Shown: in pieces, positions 18,425 to 25,830 of the stretch
Layout of the letters: every line of letters starts with the position of its first letter
Position numbering within the stretch: the first letter of the stretch is position 1
Source: DYGX01 sp035325905
GTDB lineage: Bacteria; Chloroflexota; Anaerolineae; Aggregatilineales; Aggregatilineaceae
Assembly (NCBI GenBank): GCA_035325905.1
Contig: DAOKYY010000007.1
Span: 1 to 64,000 of the forward strand
Reading direction: 5' to 3'
Length of the DNA: 64,000 nt
Position numbers and translations under genes: made by a program
Notes under the pieces: generated by a model
What the model was told of the DNA's origin: nothing
What the model saw: only the letters and a program-made list of their open reading frames with translations
The model's database searches: none

Positions 18425-19366
18425 CTACGCCCCCTCGTAATAGACCCAGCGCTTGCTGACGCGAATCTGGATGAAGGTCAGAATCATGATGATCACGAAC
18501 AACAGCCAGGCCATCGCCGAGGCGTAGCCCATGCGGAAGAACTCAAATGCCTGGCGGAACAGGTAGATGTTGTAGAACAGCCCCGCCGACGAAGCCGTTC
18601 CCGACCGCATGTTGCCGAAGAACATGGTGTAGACTTCGGTGAAAATCTGTAGCGACCCGATGGTATTGACGATGAGCGTAAAGAAGATCGTCCCGCTGAT
18701 CATCGGCACCGTGACGTGCCAGAAGCGGCGCAGAGGCCCGGCTCCGTCGATCTTCGCCGCTTCGTGCAGCTCGATCGGCACGTTGCGCAGCGCGGCGAGA
18801 TAGAGGATCACGGTGCTGCCGACGCTCCACAGGCTCATCAGCACGATGCCCGGCTTGATCCAGTCCGGGTCGGTCGTCCAGCCCGGCCCATCAATTCCTA
18901 GCAGCGCCAGACCCCGGTTGACGAGGCCGACGCGCGGATTGAGCACCCACAGCCACAGCGTGCCGACGGCGACTGCGGGGGTGATCGAGGGCAGGTAGAA
19001 GACGGTGCGGAAGAACCCGGCGGCCTTGCCGACCTGGTTCAGGATCAGCGCCAGCACCAGCGCGACCATCATCGCCAGCGGGACGTGTAGCGCCGTGTAG
19101 TAGAACGAGTTTTTGAGGCTGAGCGTGATCCGGGGATCGTCCATCAGCCGCTGATAGTTGTCCAGCCCGATGAAGCGCGGCGGGTTGAGCACATCGTAGC
19201 TGGTGAACGACAGCACCAGGCTGGCAATCATCGGCCCCGCCGTGAAGACGACGAACCCGATGATCCAGGGTGAGATAAACGCCAGCGCCGCCAGCAGTTC
19301 TCGTTGTTGAAGCGTGACCCGCCTCTCACGGCGGGAGAGACGGGTCACGAGCGATTGCGCAGACAT
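18425..19366 (-). CDS. Carbohydrate ABC transporter permease (MalF/UgpA-type, CUT1)
   Basis: A 313-aa permease with six membrane helices and the EAA motif LHEAAKIDGAGPLRRFWHVT. The first helix (ALAFISPWIIGFVVFTAGP) is typical of MalF/UgpA partners. It starts 4 bp after the binding-protein stop and ends 3 bp before the MalG-type gene, so the three are co-transcribed. The first codons (VTRLSRRERRVTL) encode a strong RNA stem-loop, listed separately. The ribosome binding site is poor, so it may depend on translational coupling. Confidence 0.93.
   Translation of the reverse strand: MSAQSLVTRLSRRERRVTLQQRELLAALAFISPWIIGFVVFTAGPMIASLVLSFTSYDVLNPPRFIGLDNYQRLMDDPRITLSLKNSFYYTALHVPLAMMVALVLALILNQVGKAAGFFRTVFYLPSITPAVAVGTLWLWVLNPRVGLVNRGLALLGIDGPGWTTDPDWIKPGIVLMSLWSVGSTVILYLAALRNVPIELHEAAKIDGAGPLRRFWHVTVPMISGTIFFTLIVNTIGSLQIFTEVYTMFFGNMRSGTASSAGLFYNIYLFRQAFEFFRMGYASAMAWLLFVIIMILTFIQIRVSKRWVYYEGA
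19314..19348 (-). repeat. Strong stem-loop in the first codons of the MalF-type permease
   Basis: Two 14-nt arms (19314-19327 and 19335-19348) are complementary at 13 of 14 positions with a 7-nt loop. In the mRNA the hairpin lies about 20 nt after the permease start and just behind the binding-protein stop. This position suits stabilising the binding-protein message or limiting permease translation (inference). Confidence 0.7.
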
Positions 19367-19370
19367 TGCT

Positions 19371-20735
19371 TTACTGCTGCATACTCCAGGCTTCGTCGAA
19401 CGCGGCCTGCGCCTCGGCCTGAGCCTGGTCCAGCGCCTCCTGGGCGGTTTGCTCGCCGTTCAAGACGCGGTTGACGGCATCCTGCCACGCCTGGCGGAAC
19501 TCCGCGCCAGCGGGGTTGGCTGGGATGGAGAACGCGGCGTCCTGGACGGCCAGCACGGTCTCAACGCCGCTGTCGAAAACGGGGTTGCTGCCCGGCTGGA
19601 CGATCTCGCCGAAGATGATCTCATCCGCAGCGCGGTTGCCGGTCCAGACGCCGGTGTTGGTTGTGCCGGCCTCGGCGCGCAGACGCGCGCGCTCCTCGGC
19701 AGCGGCGACCCAGGTCTCGGTCGCGGTCATGGTCTTGGCGAAGGCGCACGCCGCCTCAGGGTTGGACGACCCTTTCGGGATGGCCCAGGTGTTGCCGGAG
19801 GCGTAGGTGATCGGGTTGCCTTCGCGGTCGGTAAAGGGCTTGAACGCCAGCGGGGCCTCAGGTGACACGTCCGCCAGCACGTTGATGTACCACTGCTCCA
19901 TCGGCATGATGCCGAGCTGGTCGGTCGCAAACTCGTTCTGCGAGCCGAAGAAGTCCCACGTGTCGCGGAAGGCCATGAAGTCCTGGCGGCCACCGGCGGC
20001 GTCGTGCAGGCTGACGGCGAACTCCAGCGCCTCGACCACCTTCGGGTCGTTGAGCTGCGGCGTGCGGCCATCTTCCGAGATCAGGGAAACGCCATTAGCT
20101 TTGGCCCACAGCGGCAGGAACTCAGGCAGCTTGGGATCGAAGCCGATCCGGGTCAGCTTGCCGTCTTCGATGCGGGTCAGGGCGTCATTTAGCTCGCGGA
20201 CCTTGTCCCAGTCGCTCACATCCACGTCGTCGAGCGTCAGCCCGGCGTCTTCGAGCGCCTTGGTGTTGATCATCAGGATGATGGTGCTGCTGAACTCAGG
20301 GATGCCGTATACCTGACCGTCGATCGTGACCTGCTGAACCGCCGCCTCGCGGAACTGGCTCATGTCGATGCCCTGGCTGTTGATGCACTCTTCCAGAGGC
20401 ATCAGCGCGCCGCGCGCCGCGTAAGAGCTGATCACGTCACGACCCATATAGACCAGATCGGGCGCGTTCCCGCTGGCGACGGCGGTGAGGAACTGCTGCT
20501 GATCCAGCGCGCCTTCAGTGATATTCACGGTCACGTCGGGATACATTTCCTTAAAGGTATCCACGCGGACAGTAGCGATCTCGTCGGGCATACCGAAGCC
20601 CATGATATTCAGCTCGCCGCTGATCTCGCCCTGCGCTTTGACGGTCGAGCGCAGCGCGGGCGCCCCGGCGGCGAAGACCAGCACGGCGAGGGTCGCCAGC
20701 ATCACGGTCATAAAATTCCACGAACGCTTTGACAT
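19371..20735 (-). CDS. Extracellular sugar-binding protein of CUT1 ABC transporter
   Basis: A 454-aa family-1 solute-binding protein. It has an N-terminal signal peptide (MSKRSWNF then a hydrophobic core, with a probable cut near VKAQ). Typical features include ELNIMGFGMPDEIATVR at the start of the mature protein and NTWAIPKGSSNPEAACAFAK near residue 325. No lipobox cysteine is present, so it appears to be secreted rather than lipid-anchored. The ATG at 20735 was chosen because AAGGAG lies 8 nt upstream; an in-frame ATG 24 bp earlier lacks such a site. It is the first gene of the transporter operon, 111 bp downstream of the LacI gene on the same strand. Ligand unknown; probably an oligosaccharide or polyol. 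Confidence 0.93.
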   Translation of the reverse strand: MSKRSWNFMTVMLATLAVLVFAAGAPALRSTVKAQGEISGELNIMGFGMPDEIATVRVDTFKEMYPDVTVNITEGALDQQQFLTAVASGNAPDLVYMGRDVISSYAARGALMPLEECINSQGIDMSQFREAAVQQVTIDGQVYGIPEFSSTIILMINTKALEDAGLTLDDVDVSDWDKVRELNDALTRIEDGKLTRIGFDPKLPEFLPLWAKANGVSLISEDGRTPQLNDPKVVEALEFAVSLHDAAGGRQDFMAFRDTWDFFGSQNEFATDQLGIMPMEQWYINVLADVSPEAPLAFKPFTDREGNPITYASGNTWAIPKGSSNPEAACAFAKTMTATETWVAAAEERARLRAEAGTTNTGVWTGNRAADEIIFGEIVQPGSNPVFDSGVETVLAVQDAAFSIPANPAGAEFRQAWQDAVNRVLNGEQTAQEALDQAQAEAQAAFDEAWSMQQ

Positions 20736-20798
20736 CTGTCCAACTCCTTCTAGGTCCAAAAATACGGGCGTTGTTCCGTTGGACGATCAGAGTGACAT

Positions 20799-20810
20799 CG
20801 TACCGGTTCG
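20799..20810. promoter_or_regulatory. Possible LacI-type operator before the ABC operon
   Basis: CGTACCGGTTCG is a 12-bp palindrome with one mismatched pair and a central CG, the general form of LacI-family sites. It sits in the 111-bp gap between the LacI gene and the binding-protein gene. No second copy was seen, so this is tentative. Confidence 0.3.
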
Positions 20811-20846
20811 CTCGATTTGCACCTCCGTTAGCGTGTTCAGGCTGCC

Positions 20847-21869
20847 TTACTCCAGGGCGCGCGTCGTGCCGCGTTCGATCAGATATACCCCGGTCCGTAT
20901 ATGTTGGATAGGGAGGGTCGAATCGGCTAGACGCGCCATTAAGAGATCGACAGCCGTCTTTCCAGACTCTATCAAAGATTGGCTGATGGTGGTCAGATCG
21001 ACGTGCTCGGCGATGTCAATGCCATCGAACCCAATCACTGAAATATCGCGCGGGGTGTGCACGCCCAGCTCGCGCGCACGGTGAATGACGCGGATCGCGA
21101 GATCATCGGACGGCACAAACAGGCCGGTCGGCGGCTCCGGCAGCTCGAACAGCGCGCGAAGCTGCTCCTCGATGCCCTGTCGCGAGACCGGGACGTAGCG
21201 GATATGCTCGTCGTCCAGCGTGACGCCATGCGCGGCCAGGGTTTCGCGGAAGCCCGCCAGCCGCTCAGTTTCGGGATGGATCGCATAGTCCGGGTGCGAC
21301 CCGAAATAAACATACGCGCAGCGGCGGTGCCCTTTTTCGAGTAAGTGCCGCGCCGCCAGCTGGCCGCCGGTCCGGTCGTCAACCAGGACCGCGCTAAACT
21401 CAGGGTGGGGGTGCTCAATCAGCACGGTTTCGAGCCGGTTCGCGCGCAGGCGCTGCGCGGCGTTGCCGTCCAGCGGCAGCGACATGATGATCAGGCCGTC
21501 GAGGTCGCCGGTGATCGGTAGCGACGCGAGATATGCCTGCAAGGAGTCAATCGAGCTGACCGAATAGACGACCAGCTCGCTGCGCACGCTCGACAGGGCG
21601 CTCGCCACGCCGCGCAGGCGGTCCACGAACGACGGCGAGGTGAAAAAAGGAGTCAGCACGCCGATCCGCCGTGTGTGGCGCAGGGCACGCGCGCGCATCT
21701 CTGCCTGGGGGACGTACCCCAACTGATCGACGGCCTGCATCACGCGCTGGCGGCTGGCTTCGCTCACGCGATCCGGCGTGTTCAGCACGCGGGAAACGGT
21801 CGCGATGCTCAGCCCGCTCAGGGAAGCGACGTCGTAGATCGTCGGTGGCGCGTTTTTCGGGGCAGACAT
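20847..21869 (-). CDS. LacI family transcriptional regulator
   Basis: A 340-aa LacI/GalR repressor. The N-terminal helix-turn-helix is clear (TIYDVASLSGLSIATVSRVL, residues ~11-30), followed by the hinge and a periplasmic-binding-protein-like sensor domain with LDGLIIMSLPLDG and ISVIGFDGIDIAEHV. The ATG at 21869 begins at MSAPKNAPP just before the HTH; an upstream in-frame start would add 23 atypical residues. It is followed by the sugar ABC operon on the same strand and is divergent from the FAD oxidoreductase, so it probably controls both. A strong promoter and a cre-like operator lie in the divergent gap, implying autoregulation. Confidence 0.93.
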   Translation of the reverse strand: MSAPKNAPPTIYDVASLSGLSIATVSRVLNTPDRVSEASRQRVMQAVDQLGYVPQAEMRARALRHTRRIGVLTPFFTSPSFVDRLRGVASALSSVRSELVVYSVSSIDSLQAYLASLPITGDLDGLIIMSLPLDGNAAQRLRANRLETVLIEHPHPEFSAVLVDDRTGGQLAARHLLEKGHRRCAYVYFGSHPDYAIHPETERLAGFRETLAAHGVTLDDEHIRYVPVSRQGIEEQLRALFELPEPPTGLFVPSDDLAIRVIHRARELGVHTPRDISVIGFDGIDIAEHVDLTTISQSLIESGKTAVDLLMARLADSTLPIQHIRTGVYLIERGTTRALE

Positions 21870-21919
21870 GGGGTTCCGCCAGCACCTCAAGCGGCGCAAA
21901 AACGATGAAAGCCCTTTCT

Positions 21920-21933
21920 TGTAAACACTTTCA
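21920..21933. promoter_or_regulatory. LacI/cre-like operator in the divergent gap
   Basis: TGTAAACACTTTCA fits the general LacI-family/cre consensus TGWAANCGNTWNCA with one mismatch. It lies at the expected transcription start of the LacI gene (about 7 bp past its -10 element), the ideal place for autorepression. Confidence 0.55.
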
Positions 21934-21939
21934 TCCATT

Positions 21940-21969
21940 ACAATAGGACAGGTTGCGCTCTTTTGTCAA
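21940..21969 (-). promoter_or_regulatory. Sigma-70-type promoter of the LacI gene
   Basis: On the minus strand, TTGACA (21964-21969) and TATTGT (21940-21945) are separated by 18 bp. Transcription would start near 21933, overlapping the cre-like operator. Confidence 0.7.
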
Positions 21970-22022
21970 TCACTTTCCTGAACCTATCGCCCCTGACGGG
22001 GTCGCTTGCATGGAGGCAGGAC

Positions 22023-23267
22023 ATGACCGCTCACAATCGCAGCCTCAAAGTGGACGTTCTGGTCGCCGGGGGCGGGACGGCCGGGTGCGCGGCGGCGGTC
22101 GCGGCGGCGCGGCGCGGTCACTCCGTCCTGCTGGTCGAGGAGGGCAACTGCCTCGGCGGCGTCTCGACGGCGGGCGGCGTCAACGAATGGTTCGCCTCGC
22201 TCGACGGGCTGGGCGACATCTTCGAGCACCTCAAGACGGAGCTGGATCGCTATGGCGCGCGCTTCGGCCAGTTCTTCAACTCGGAGTATCTCAAAATCAT
22301 CTGGCAGCTGCTGGCGGAGGAAGCGGGCGTTACCATTCTGTTTCACGCCAGCGTGGTCGGGGCAGACGTGGCCGGCCGGCGGGTGACTCGCGCGACGATC
22401 GTCTCGTGCAGCCAGTTCATCGCCGTCGAGGCGGCTTATTTCATCGACACGACCGGCGAAGGCGACTTCGCGGCGCTGGCCGGTGCGGGTTTCCTGCAAG
22501 GCGATCCGCAGACCGGGCACACGCTCCACATGAGCCTGACCTGCCTCCTGCAAGATACCGGCCGCCCGGTGACGCCCTATCTGCCGCCGGGCCTGGAGCC
22601 GATCAACACGGTGGACGATCTGCCGGGGCTGCGCACGTACCGCCGCCTGCCCGATGGCCGGGTGTACTGCAATATGACCAAAGTGACCCGGCACGACCCG
22701 ACCGACCCGTTCAGCCTCAGCGAGGCCGAGCGCGAGGCCCGCCGCCAACTGGCGCGCACCGTTCACTTTTTGCAGCGGCACGACTACCCGACGTATGTCC
22801 TCACCAGCTCCGGCGCGAAGATCGGCATCCGCGAGGGACGGCGTATCGTGGGCGACTACGTGCTCACCGAGGCGGATGTGACCGGCAGCGCGCCGCGTGA
22901 TTTCGAAGACGGCGTCGCCGTCGCCACCAGCCAGATCGATTTCCACAGCCTGACCCAGCCGGGCGACGCCGGTCGCCGCCAGCGCGTTGAGCCATACGCC
23001 ATTCCCTGGCGCTGCCTGATCGCGCGCGGCTTCGACAACCTGCTGATGGCTGGCAAGTGCGCCAGCGGGGACCAGGTCGCGCAGAGCAGCTTCCGCATGA
23101 CGCCGACCTGCTGCGCGATGGGGCAGGCGGCCGGGACCGGCGTGGCGCTCGCGCTCGAACAGCCAGCGGGCAACATTCACGCGCTGGATGTGGCGCGGCT
23201 GCGCGCGGCGCTGGTGGACGCCGGTATGGAGCTTGACCCCGCCCGACACATCCCCTACGCACCTTAA
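22023..23267 (+). CDS. FAD-dependent oxidoreductase
   Basis: A 414-aa flavoprotein of the FAD_oxidored type. The dinucleotide-binding motif is near the N-terminus (VDVLVAGGGTAGCAAAVAAA with LLVEE at the end of beta-2), followed by GNCLGGVSTAGGVNEWF, typical of this family. The C-terminal FAD contact appears as NLLMAGKCASGDQVAQ and TPTCCAMGQAAGTGVAL. No signal peptide remains once the start is placed at 22023, where GGAGG precedes ATG by about 6 nt. It is divergent from the LacI gene and the sugar ABC operon, suggesting a role in catabolism of the imported compound, for instance oxidation of a sugar or polyol. The substrate cannot be assigned. Confidence 0.85.
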   Translation: MTAHNRSLKVDVLVAGGGTAGCAAAVAAARRGHSVLLVEEGNCLGGVSTAGGVNEWFASLDGLGDIFEHLKTELDRYGARFGQFFNSEYLKIIWQLLAEEAGVTILFHASVVGADVAGRRVTRATIVSCSQFIAVEAAYFIDTTGEGDFAALAGAGFLQGDPQTGHTLHMSLTCLLQDTGRPVTPYLPPGLEPINTVDDLPGLRTYRRLPDGRVYCNMTKVTRHDPTDPFSLSEAEREARRQLARTVHFLQRHDYPTYVLTSSGAKIGIREGRRIVGDYVLTEADVTGSAPRDFEDGVAVATSQIDFHSLTQPGDAGRRQRVEPYAIPWRCLIARGFDNLLMAGKCASGDQVAQSSFRMTPTCCAMGQAAGTGVALALEQPAGNIHALDVARLRAALVDAGMELDPARHIPYAP

Positions 23268-23360
23268 CCTCACGGCAGGCCGCGCGGCTGGCAATCGTAG
23301 AGCAGCCGCCGAGTTGGCGAACGGCTTATGGCCCCGCAACCCTTTATATTAGACACGCAT

Positions 23361-23392
23361 GAAGGCGCCGGGCATACGTTGCCGGTGCCTTC
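23361..23392 (+). terminator. Stem-loop after the FAD oxidoreductase gene
   Basis: GAAGGCGCCGG and CCGGTGCCTTC form an 11-bp stem with one G-U pair and a 10-nt loop, about 95 bp past the stop. No T-run follows, so termination may be inefficient. A TATATT at 23345-23350 just before it could be a -10 element for the next gene but has no matching -35. Confidence 0.4.
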
Positions 23393-23512
23393 CAGCGTTA
23401 AGGCAGGGCTTGCCCGCGCCACAGCCGATGTCGCTCCGGCCCGCCTAACACCACGCGGCCTGTAGCGATCGCGGCGCGAAGGCGAGCGGTGATGGTATAA
23501 GGAGGGATTCCA

Positions 23513-24280
23513 ATGGTTCGGAAGTTCGCTGCATTCCTGTTTGTTGGGCTGATGCTCACGACCTTCGACGCTGGGGCGCAGGGCACCGGCGCGCATACCG
23601 TGGCGTTCGACGGCTTCAGCTTGGCCTTCGACGCGGCGCTGGCGCGCAATGTCAACATCAGCCAGTATGCAGGTGATCCGGCCGATCTTGGGCCGGGATT
23701 CGCCGAACCGCCTCACACCCAGCTCACCTTCTACGACGCGTTCCCCGTGCCCGAAAGCATTCTTGATGCGGTCGGTGGCATTCGCGTCTACCGCACGGCG
23801 GACTTCGACGGTTTCGCCGAGCACGAAAGCCGGCTGGCGGCGCTACAATCGCTGTTGGCCGAGCGGCCTGATCTGGCGGAGTTCGAGGCGCTGCACACCG
23901 AGGACATGAACGCCAACGCGCTGCCGTTCATTCCCGTCTTCCCAGCCGCGCAGGTCATCCGCGCGCGCACGCAGTACCTGGAAACGGATGCGGTGCAGGG
24001 CATCGCCTACCTGACGATCTATCAGGAAGTCGCGGAGCCGTTCGAGCGCGCGCTATGGACGTTCCAGGGTGTCAGCCGCGATAGCGAATACTACATCGCC
24101 GCGATCTTCAACGTGTCGAGCGATGTCTTCCCGGAAGACACGTCGGACTTCGATCCGGAGCGGATGAACGAGTACCGCGCGAAGATGGTCGCGTGGCTGA
24201 ATCAGGCTGATCCGGCCAGCTTCGCCCCGGCGCTGCCCCTGTTGGAGGCGGTCGTCCAATCGTTCGCGTTCGAGGGCTAA
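23513..24280 (+). CDS. Secreted protein of unknown function
   Basis: A 255-aa protein with a Sec signal peptide (MVRKFAAFLFVGLMLTTFDA, predicted cut after GAQ). The mature part is acidic with mixed alpha/beta character; I do not recognise a family. Features seen: FDGFSLAFDAALARNVNI near the mature start, HTEDMNANALPFIPVFPAAQ in the middle and a helical C-terminus. AAGGAGG lies about 7 nt before the ATG. It is flanked by hairpins on both sides and is probably transcribed on its own. There is no lipobox. Confidence 0.7.
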   Translation: MVRKFAAFLFVGLMLTTFDAGAQGTGAHTVAFDGFSLAFDAALARNVNISQYAGDPADLGPGFAEPPHTQLTFYDAFPVPESILDAVGGIRVYRTADFDGFAEHESRLAALQSLLAERPDLAEFEALHTEDMNANALPFIPVFPAAQVIRARTQYLETDAVQGIAYLTIYQEVAEPFERALWTFQGVSRDSEYYIAAIFNVSSDVFPEDTSDFDPERMNEYRAKMVAWLNQADPASFAPALPLLEAVVQSFAFEG

Positions 24281-24291
24281 TCACCCTCGCA

Positions 24292-24329
24292 GCGCCTGCC
24301 GCCGCTGGCGAGACGGGACCGGCAGGCGC
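24292..24329 (+). terminator. Stem-loop after the 255-aa secreted protein gene
   Basis: GCGCCTGCCG (24292-24301) and CGGCAGGCGC (24320-24329) form a perfect 10-bp stem only 12 bp after the stop, followed by GGCGTTTGC. The T-run is short. Confidence 0.6.
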
Positions 24330-24345
24330 GGCGTTTGCACAATGC

Positions 24346-24380
24346 GCGCGGGCCACGCTGAACCACGGCGCGGCCCGCGC
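24346..24380 (+). terminator. Second stem-loop in tandem
   Basis: GCGCGGGCC (24346-24354) and GGCCCGCGC (24372-24380) form a perfect 9-bp stem directly after the first hairpin, followed by TGTTCTG. The two in tandem probably insulate the LacI promoter immediately downstream. Confidence 0.55.
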
Positions 24381-24409
24381 TGTTCTGTGAGCCATCCGGC
24401 GCCGGGGGC

Positions 24410-24438
24410 TTGACTCTAAAAATGAACTGTCCTATACT
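24410..24438 (+). promoter_or_regulatory. Sigma-70-type promoter of the second LacI gene
   Basis: TTGACT (24410-24415), a 17-bp spacer and TATACT (24433-24438). The expected start near 24445 is immediately followed by the first operator palindrome. Confidence 0.8.
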
Positions 24439-24451
24439 GAAAACGGGCTGT

Positions 24452-24463
24452 GAGAGCGCTCTC
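24452..24463. promoter_or_regulatory. LacI-type operator O1 (GAGAGCGCTCTC)
   Basis: A perfect 12-bp palindrome with a central CG, placed about 7-18 bp after the predicted transcription start. It shares a 10-bp core with O2. Confidence 0.8.
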
Positions 24464-24537
24464 TCATAATTTCGGGCGCTGGCTTGCTTACTTTTCTTTT
24501 TCTTGGGCTGCGAAGCGCCTTAGCAACCTTATTTCGT

Positions 24538-24547
24538 AGAGCGCTCT
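24538..24547. promoter_or_regulatory. LacI-type operator O2 (AGAGCGCTCT)
   Basis: A second copy of the same palindrome, perfect over 10 bp, 29 bp before the LacI start codon. The centres of O1 and O2 are 85 bp apart, close to eight helical turns, so a tetrameric repressor could loop the DNA. Confidence 0.75.
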
Positions 24548-24575
24548 CTGAAGAAAAGCCTGCCGGACTGCCACC

Positions 24576-25595
24576 ATGAAAAAGCTTACCCTCGAAGAAG
24601 TCGCCAGGCTCGCAGGCGTTTCCCGCGCGACGGTGTCGCGCGTCGTGAACAACCCGGACAACGTCTCGCCGAACCTGCGCGTGCGCGTCCAGAAAGTGAT
24701 CGAGGAGACCGGCTACCAGCCCAACCTCGCGGCGCGCACGCTGGCTTCGCGGCGCTCCGGCATCATCGGCCTGATCATCCCTAGCGTGACCGAGTTTGTT
24801 TTCGCCGACCCTTACTTCCCGGTGCTGATCGAAGGGATCTCGCGCGCCTGCAACCTGCACGACCTGACCCTGACGCTGTTTCTGTTCAACTCGCAGGACG
24901 ATCAGGCGCGGGTGTACCAGCGCGCGCTGGGAACGGGGCTGCTCGACGGGCTGATCGTGACCGCCGACAAGCTGGTGGACCCGCTGATCCCGGAGCTGAT
25001 CGCGCGCCAGATTCCGGCCGTCTACGTGGGCCGCCCGCACGACGCCAGCCAGACGAGCTACGTGGACGTTGACAACGTGGCCGGGTCCTATCTGGCGACC
25101 AGCCACCTGATCCGCCTGGGATACCAGCGGATCGCGACCATCACCGGCCCGCTCGATTCAACCGCCGGGATCGACCGGCGCGCCGGGTATGTCAAGGCGC
25201 TGCGCGAGCGCGGTCGCGAGATCGACGACAGTCTGATCGCCGAGGGTGACTTCAGCCGCGACAGCGGTTACAGCGCCATGCGCCGCCTGCTGCCGCACCG
25301 TCCCGACGCCGTCTTCGCCGCCTCCGACACGATGGCCTTTGGCGCGCTCGCCGCTCTCCACGACGCGGGGCTGAAGCCGCCGGACGATGTGGCGCTGATC
25401 GGCTTTGACGACCTGCCGCCTACCATGCGCTCCAACCCGCCCCTGACGACCATCCGCCAGCCGGTGCGCCGCAACGGTATGCTGGCGGTCGAGATCTTGC
25501 TGGATTTGCTGAAAACCGGGCCGCACCCGCCGCGCCATATCATCCTGCCGACCGAGCTGGTGATCCGGGCGACCTGCGGCGGCGCGACCGATTGA
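24576..25595 (+). CDS. LacI family transcriptional regulator
   Basis: A 339-aa LacI/GalR repressor. The HTH is at the very N-terminus (LEEVARLAGVSRATVSRVVN), the hinge follows (YQPNLAARTLASRRSG), and the effector domain shows DGLIVTADK, VYVGRP, DAVFAASDTMAFGALAAL and VALIGFDDLP. It lies directly upstream of, and in the same direction as, the second sugar ABC operon and its glycosidases. Two copies of a GAGAGCGCTCTC-type palindrome between its promoter and start codon indicate autoregulation. A weaker AGCGCT core at about 25756 in front of the transporter genes could be another site. Confidence 0.95.
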   Translation: MKKLTLEEVARLAGVSRATVSRVVNNPDNVSPNLRVRVQKVIEETGYQPNLAARTLASRRSGIIGLIIPSVTEFVFADPYFPVLIEGISRACNLHDLTLTLFLFNSQDDQARVYQRALGTGLLDGLIVTADKLVDPLIPELIARQIPAVYVGRPHDASQTSYVDVDNVAGSYLATSHLIRLGYQRIATITGPLDSTAGIDRRAGYVKALRERGREIDDSLIAEGDFSRDSGYSAMRRLLPHRPDAVFAASDTMAFGALAALHDAGLKPPDDVALIGFDDLPPTMRSNPPLTTIRQPVRRNGMLAVEILLDLLKTGPHPPRHIILPTELVIRATCGGATD

Positions 25596-25598
25596 GCC

Positions 25599-25619
25599 GG
25601 GCGCCGATCGCCGGCGCCC
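25599..25619 (+). terminator. Hairpin directly after the LacI gene
   Basis: GGGCGCCG and CGGCGCCC form a perfect 8-bp stem with a 5-nt loop starting 4 bp after the stop codon. No T-run follows; it may attenuate read-through or stabilise the mRNA end. Confidence 0.45.
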
Positions 25620-25830
25620 TCTGACCGAGGTCATTATTCGAGCGATCGTCTCTCTGGTCGATACCGAAAGGAGGAGGACTGCCTAAAGCGCATACGCCTG
25701 CGAACGGGCCACCCTTTCAGGAGGCGCCAGCCCAACACACCGATCGTCCGCGAAAAGCGCTATGTGTCCGGGTTTTCTTGTTCGCACGCCGTTTTTGAGT
25801 TCGTCGAGTTTAGTTTCAGGAGAAAACCGC

